The notes beneath the pieces were generated by a model. The model saw only the letters and a list, made by a program, of their open reading frames with translations, was not told the DNA's origin and searched no databases. Of a DNA stretch of 64,000 bases, positions 60,991-64,000 are shown in pieces (positions within the stretch are counted from its first letter, which is position 1; each line of letters starts with the position of its first letter). Made by a program: the position numbers and the translations under genes. This DNA comes from Faecalicatena orotica. GTDB taxonomy: Bacteria > Bacillota > Clostridia > Lachnospirales > Lachnospiraceae. Where the stretch lies: contig NZ_QGDL01000001.1 in NCBI RefSeq assembly GCF_003149245.1, positions 399,089 through 463,088 of the forward strand, given 5' to 3'.

Positions 60991-62807
60991 ACAGCCTGCC
61001 TCCCTTCTATCACATTCTGCCGGGCACCAGTCCTGACCGCATCAAATTTACAAGTTTCACGGCAGCTTCCGCAGGCAATGCATTTTGATGCGTCAATGAT
61101 ATGTACTTCTTTCTTCCCGCCACTGATCGCATCCACCGGGCATCCTCTGGCACACATACCACATCCGGTACATTTTTCTGCCTCAATTTCAAAACATGTC
61201 AGATTTTTGCATACCCCTGCCGGACATCTCTTTTCCCTGATATGTGCCTCATACTCCTCCCAGAAATACTGTATTGTTGTCAGCACCGGATTGGCTGCCG
61301 TCTTGCCCAGACTGCACAGGGATGCCTCCTGCATCGTATGGCCCAGACGTTCAAGCAGTTCAATATCTCCTTCCCTGCCCCTGCCTTCACAGATATCTGT
61401 AAGGATTTCCAGCATCCTCCTTAAACCTTCCCTGCAAGGCGTGCATTTTCCACAGCTCTCTTCACACAGGAAGTTTGTATAATATCTGGCTACCTCCACC
61501 ATGCAGCTCCTGTCATCCATGACAATCATGCCGCCGGAACCCATCATGGCACCATAACTTGCCAGAGAATCAAAATCAACCTCCAGGTCCAGCATGGATT
61601 CCGGGATGCATCCCCCGGAAGGACCTCCGGTCTGAACCGCCTTAAATGGCCGGTTTCCAATAATCCCACCGCCGATATCGTAAATCAGATGCCTTAAGGT
61701 CGTTCCCATAGGCACTTCCACGAGCCCCGTCCTTTTCACTTTACCAACAAGGGAAAATACTTTCGTGCCAGTGCTCCCCTTTGTTCCTGTCATGGCAAAT
61801 TTTTCTCCACCCTCCAGAATGATTTTCGGAATATTTGCCAGCGTCTCCACATTATTTAACACGGTGGGCTGGTTCCAGAGTCCCCTTTGGACAGAACGGA
61901 TATATTTTGCCCGCGGTTCCCCCACCCTGCCTTCAATAGAGGCCATAAGTGCCGTTGATTCCCCGCAGACAAACGCTCCGCCGCCCCGGACTACCGATAG
62001 CTTCAAAGAATATTCCGAGCCCATTACGGATGCTCCAATGATCCCCCTTTCTTCTGCATCCTGAATGGCTTTTTTAATACGTTTTACCGCAAGGTCATAT
62101 TCATCCCTGATATAGAAAAAGCCCTCTTTGGCCCCCACTGCAATTGCTGCAATTGCCAGGCCTTCAATAACAGAGTGGGGGTTTCCTTCCAGTATGGAGC
62201 AGTCCATGAACGCTCCCGGATCTCCTTCATCCCCGTTGCATGCCACATATTTGGGAAAATTATCATACCTTTTCGCAGTCCGCCATTTCCGTCCTGCCGG
62301 AAATCCCGCACCGCCCCTTCCCCTTATTCCGGATTTTTCCACCTCATCAATAATTTCATCCTGGGACATGGACACTGCTTTCCTTAATGCTTCATATCCC
62401 CCCCTTTCCAGATAATCTCCGATATTCTCCGGGTCAATCTCCCCTACATCGCGCAGCACCATTTTATACTGATGTGCATAAAAAGGATTTTCTTCCTGGG
62501 AGCGGACCGGCCTGCCGGAATCGTCTTTATACATCAGGCGTCCTATCTCTTCTTCCCCCAGTACACTTTTTTCGACGATCTCGTCTGAATCCTCCGGCTT
62601 TACTTTATAGTATACCAGATTATCAGGCAGAATTTTAACAATTGGACCATTTTCACAAAAACCGTGACATCCTGTTGTCTTGATGTCTGCTATAACCTTA
62701 GCATTTCCATTATGGCTTTTCACAGCCTGATTCAGGGCCTCAGCCACTTTCATGCTTCCATTGGCACGGCAGCCGGTGCCGCAGCAGATTAAGATCTGTT
62801 TTTTCAC
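60987..62807 (-). CDS. NuoF-like NADH/FMN subunit of an electron-bifurcating-type complex
   Basis: 606 residues from a GTG directly after the stop of the NuoE-like gene. N-terminal thioredoxin-like 2Fe-2S domain (ILICCGTGCRANGSMKVAE), FMN and NADH sites (SGIRGRGGAGFPAGRKWR; YVACNGDEGDPGAF), SLBB and 4Fe-4S region (CEESCGKCTPCREGLRRM), and two C-terminal 4Fe-4S clusters (CTGCGMCARGCPVDAI; CIACGSCRETCKFDAV). This extended form is found in bifurcating hydrogenases and formate dehydrogenases (HydB/HymB). Here the partner is an AOR-type enzyme. Confidence 0.93.
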   Translation of the reverse strand: MKKQILICCGTGCRANGSMKVAEALNQAVKSHNGNAKVIADIKTTGCHGFCENGPIVKILPDNLVYYKVKPEDSDEIVEKSVLGEEEIGRLMYKDDSGRPVRSQEENPFYAHQYKMVLRDVGEIDPENIGDYLERGGYEALRKAVSMSQDEIIDEVEKSGIRGRGGAGFPAGRKWRTAKRYDNFPKYVACNGDEGDPGAFMDCSILEGNPHSVIEGLAIAAIAVGAKEGFFYIRDEYDLAVKRIKKAIQDAEERGIIGASVMGSEYSLKLSVVRGGGAFVCGESTALMASIEGRVGEPRAKYIRSVQRGLWNQPTVLNNVETLANIPKIILEGGEKFAMTGTKGSTGTKVFSLVGKVKRTGLVEVPMGTTLRHLIYDIGGGIIGNRPFKAVQTGGPSGGCIPESMLDLEVDFDSLASYGAMMGSGGMIVMDDRSCMVEVARYYTNFLCEESCGKCTPCREGLRRMLEILTDICEGRGREGDIELLERLGHTMQEASLCSLGKTAANPVLTTIQYFWEEYEAHIREKRCPAGVCKNLTCFEIEAEKCTGCGMCARGCPVDAISGGKKEVHIIDASKCIACGSCRETCKFDAVRTGARQNVIEGRQAV

Positions 62808-63281
62808 TTACTTCGCACCACCTTCCCGGACCGTCTGTATGATTCCTTTGAGCTTTTCCGGTGTTACCCTGCCATAATACACATCATCCACCACCAGTAC
62901 CGGGGCCATCGCACAGGAACCAAGACAGTTTACCGTCTCAAAAGAAAAAAGACCGTCACTGGTCGTCTCTCCCGGTGAAATGCCAAGTTCCCTCTCCACC
63001 CCGTCTATCAGTGTGGATGCCCCGCGGATGTGGCATGCAGTCCCGTCACAGCACTTAATAATATGCTCTCCTTTCGGCACAAGACTTAATGCTTTATAAA
63101 AAGTAGCCATAGCATAAAGGGAAGACACCGGACATCCGAGGTACTTGGCAAGCGCATTAAGGCCTTCCCTCGGAATATACTGGTATCTCCTCTGCATATC
63201 CTGCATGATTGCCAGGGCATGTCTCTGACTGCACTCATAAGAGTGGATTAACTCTTCAATATTCTCTCTGGATACCTCCAA
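62808..63281 (-). CDS. NuoE-like [2Fe-2S] subunit
   Basis: 157 residues. Thioredoxin-like fold with the four cluster cysteines in IKCCDGTACHIRGA and ETVNCLGSCAMAPVL. Family members transfer electrons between FMN of NuoF and other clusters. It starts 14 nt after the MoaD-like gene and its stop abuts the NuoF GTG start. Confidence 0.93.
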   Translation of the reverse strand: MEVSRENIEELIHSYECSQRHALAIMQDMQRRYQYIPREGLNALAKYLGCPVSSLYAMATFYKALSLVPKGEHIIKCCDGTACHIRGASTLIDGVERELGISPGETTSDGLFSFETVNCLGSCAMAPVLVVDDVYYGRVTPEKLKGIIQTVREGGAK

Positions 63282-63295
63282 TATTTACACCACCT

Positions 63296-63571
63296 TTATC
63301 CCCCTGCTACAACCGGAAAAATAGACACAATATCTGAAGGCACCAGTTTTGCATGGATTCCTCCCAGATGTGCCACATGTCTTCCGTTCACAAGGATAAT
63401 AATCTCTTCTCCTAAATCTTCCCCATCCGGCGAAAGCATCTTCCCGCGAAGTTTGTCTCCATATTTATCGCACAGTGCATGTGCAAGCTGATAAATATCT
63501 TCCTGATAAGGGAAATCCGTTATCTTACAGCCGGTATAATCACGTAGATATGCAAAAAATTTTATCTGCAT
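63296..63571 (-). CDS. MoaD/ThiS-like ubiquitin-fold sulfur carrier
   Basis: 91 residues from the ATG at 63571 (AAAGGACAG precedes it); a longer frame to 63628 is not supported. Beta-grasp fold with IKFFAYLRDYTGCKI and a C-terminal VVAGG, whose glycine pair is the thiocarboxylate site. It donates sulfur to the pterin dithiolene, or may act for the AOR-type enzyme next door. This position between the AOR and NuoE genes is common for AOR operons. Confidence 0.88.
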   Translation of the reverse strand: MQIKFFAYLRDYTGCKITDFPYQEDIYQLAHALCDKYGDKLRGKMLSPDGEDLGEEIIILVNGRHVAHLGGIHAKLVPSDIVSIFPVVAGG

Positions 63572-63634
63572 TTTCTGTCCTTTCTTTTTGGGGAAGGACA
63601 GCCTTCCCCAAATACAGCGATCCGGCATTCTGGA

Positions 63635-64000
63635 TTACAGCCCAAGTTCCCGGTCTTTCTCAGCCGTGGGAACACCGTCTGTATCCCAGCCTCTTACCCG
63701 GTAGTATTCTTCCAGCATGGTATGAAGTTCATTTACCTTACCCTGTGCCGGTCCTTCCGGAAGCTGTTCTCTTAAAAGCCGTGGAGGCAGAGTATCCTTT
63801 TCTACTCCTGCAGCCAGATTGAATTTCTTCTCCAGATTCCACACACGTTCTCCCTTTAATAAGATATCCGCATCTGATTCGTCACTTCCGACTGCTTCCC
63901 TGTACTGGGCTGCAACTTCCGGAAGACCAATTGCAAAGGAAGTGAACAGGCAGATTCCTACAGAGTCTATTAAGGCAGTCAGGTCCTGGAAAATCTTCAG
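63635..64000 (-). CDS. Aldehyde:ferredoxin oxidoreductase-family protein, C-terminus (rest outside window)
   Basis: The minus-strand frame is open to the window edge and gives 121 residues. Seen: LIDSVGICLFTSFAIGLPEV, with the Cys that ligates the 4Fe-4S cluster in AOR, KGERVWNLEKKFNLAAGVEK, LPPRLL, and EYYRVRGWDTDGVPTAEKDR-ELGL, the canonical family end. AOR enzymes bind a tungsten bis-pterin and oxidise aldehydes to acids. It lies 63 nt upstream of the MoaD-like gene, so it heads the NuoEF-linked operon. An ATG at 63844 is internal. Confidence 0.92.
   Translation of the reverse strand: MKIFQDLTALIDSVGICLFTSFAIGLPEVAAQYREAVGSDESDADILLKGERVWNLEKKFNLAAGVEKDTLPPRLLREQLPEGPAQGKVNELHTMLEEYYRVRGWDTDGVPTAEKDRELGL

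Noticed and set aside
1-64000. tRNA or rRNA genes
   Set aside because: No cloverleaf-like or rRNA-like sequence was noticed in the intergenic gaps. This was by eye only; a tRNA/rRNA scan would settle it.

Overview
The window looks like a chromosomal segment of an anaerobic, low-to-medium G+C Firmicute, most likely a gut Lachnospiraceae or related Clostridia. This is an inference from gene content and synteny (CdaA-CdaR-HPr block, RecD2/ComF, MreB/Mbl, UvrBA, TupABC, an AOR-type tungsten enzyme, GH78 rhamnosidases), purine-rich Shine-Dalgarno sites and absence of outer-membrane genes. Nothing in the window identifies a species.

Region 1 (1-19.4 kb) is a cell-surface glycopolymer locus, nearly all on the minus strand. 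An upstream operon starts at a good promoter near 19.45 kb: an IspD/TarI-type cytidylyltransferase, LicD, a Wzx-type flippase, a UDP-glucose dehydrogenase, an NAD-dependent epimerase, two GT2 enzymes and an acyltransferase. A convergent plus-strand CDP-glycerol glycerophosphotransferase follows (9.8-10.9 kb). A second minus-strand block has a GT4, a DPM-like GT2 with DUF2304 and DUF6077-like partners, a two-gene ABC polymer exporter with its own promoter, a small membrane protein and a tandem GT2 enzyme. The locus therefore carries both a flippase and an ABC exporter.

Region 2 (19.6-27.5 kb) encodes three secreted proteins (GH25 lysozyme-like, GH73 glucosaminidase-like, and a BNR/lyase-like protein) plus a membrane acyltransferase. 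Each of the three exoproteins has a domain of exactly five 45-residue repeats with conserved blade-specific signatures. This resembles a five-bladed propeller and is my best candidate for an undescribed module, possibly one that binds the surface polymer made next door. Region 3 (27.6-42.2 kb) is housekeeping: nucleotidyltransferase, HPr, CdaR, CdaA, two membrane proteins, ComF, RecD2, an MreB-family protein, UvrA, UvrB. The uvrBA genes lie behind a LexA-box promoter, with a decayed AlbA_2-type gene in between.

Region 4 (41.9-44.6 kb) is AT-rich and looks acquired or decaying: a two-gene ABC transporter with its own promoter and terminator, flanked by gene remnants. Region 5 (44.6-54.5 kb) is a rhamnoside-use locus: GPH-family transporter, two divergent GH78 alpha-L-rhamnosidases, an AraC-family regulator and a GH43-like gene. 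Repeated ATTACAAT-type half-sites, spaced 20 bp, lie upstream of its transcription units.

Region 6 (54.5-64 kb) is a tungsten/molybdenum locus on the minus strand: C-terminus of an aldehyde:ferredoxin oxidoreductase-type protein, MoaD-like protein, NuoE-, NuoF- and NuoG-N-like electron-transfer subunits, a Moco/Tuco-type riboswitch with terminator, the tungstate ABC transporter TupABC, MoeA, and a MoeA-periplasmic-binding-protein fusion. The parts fit one system: tungstate import, pterin cofactor metal insertion, and an NAD(H)/ferredoxin-linked tungsten oxidoreductase, with import and metal insertion placed under cofactor-sensing control.
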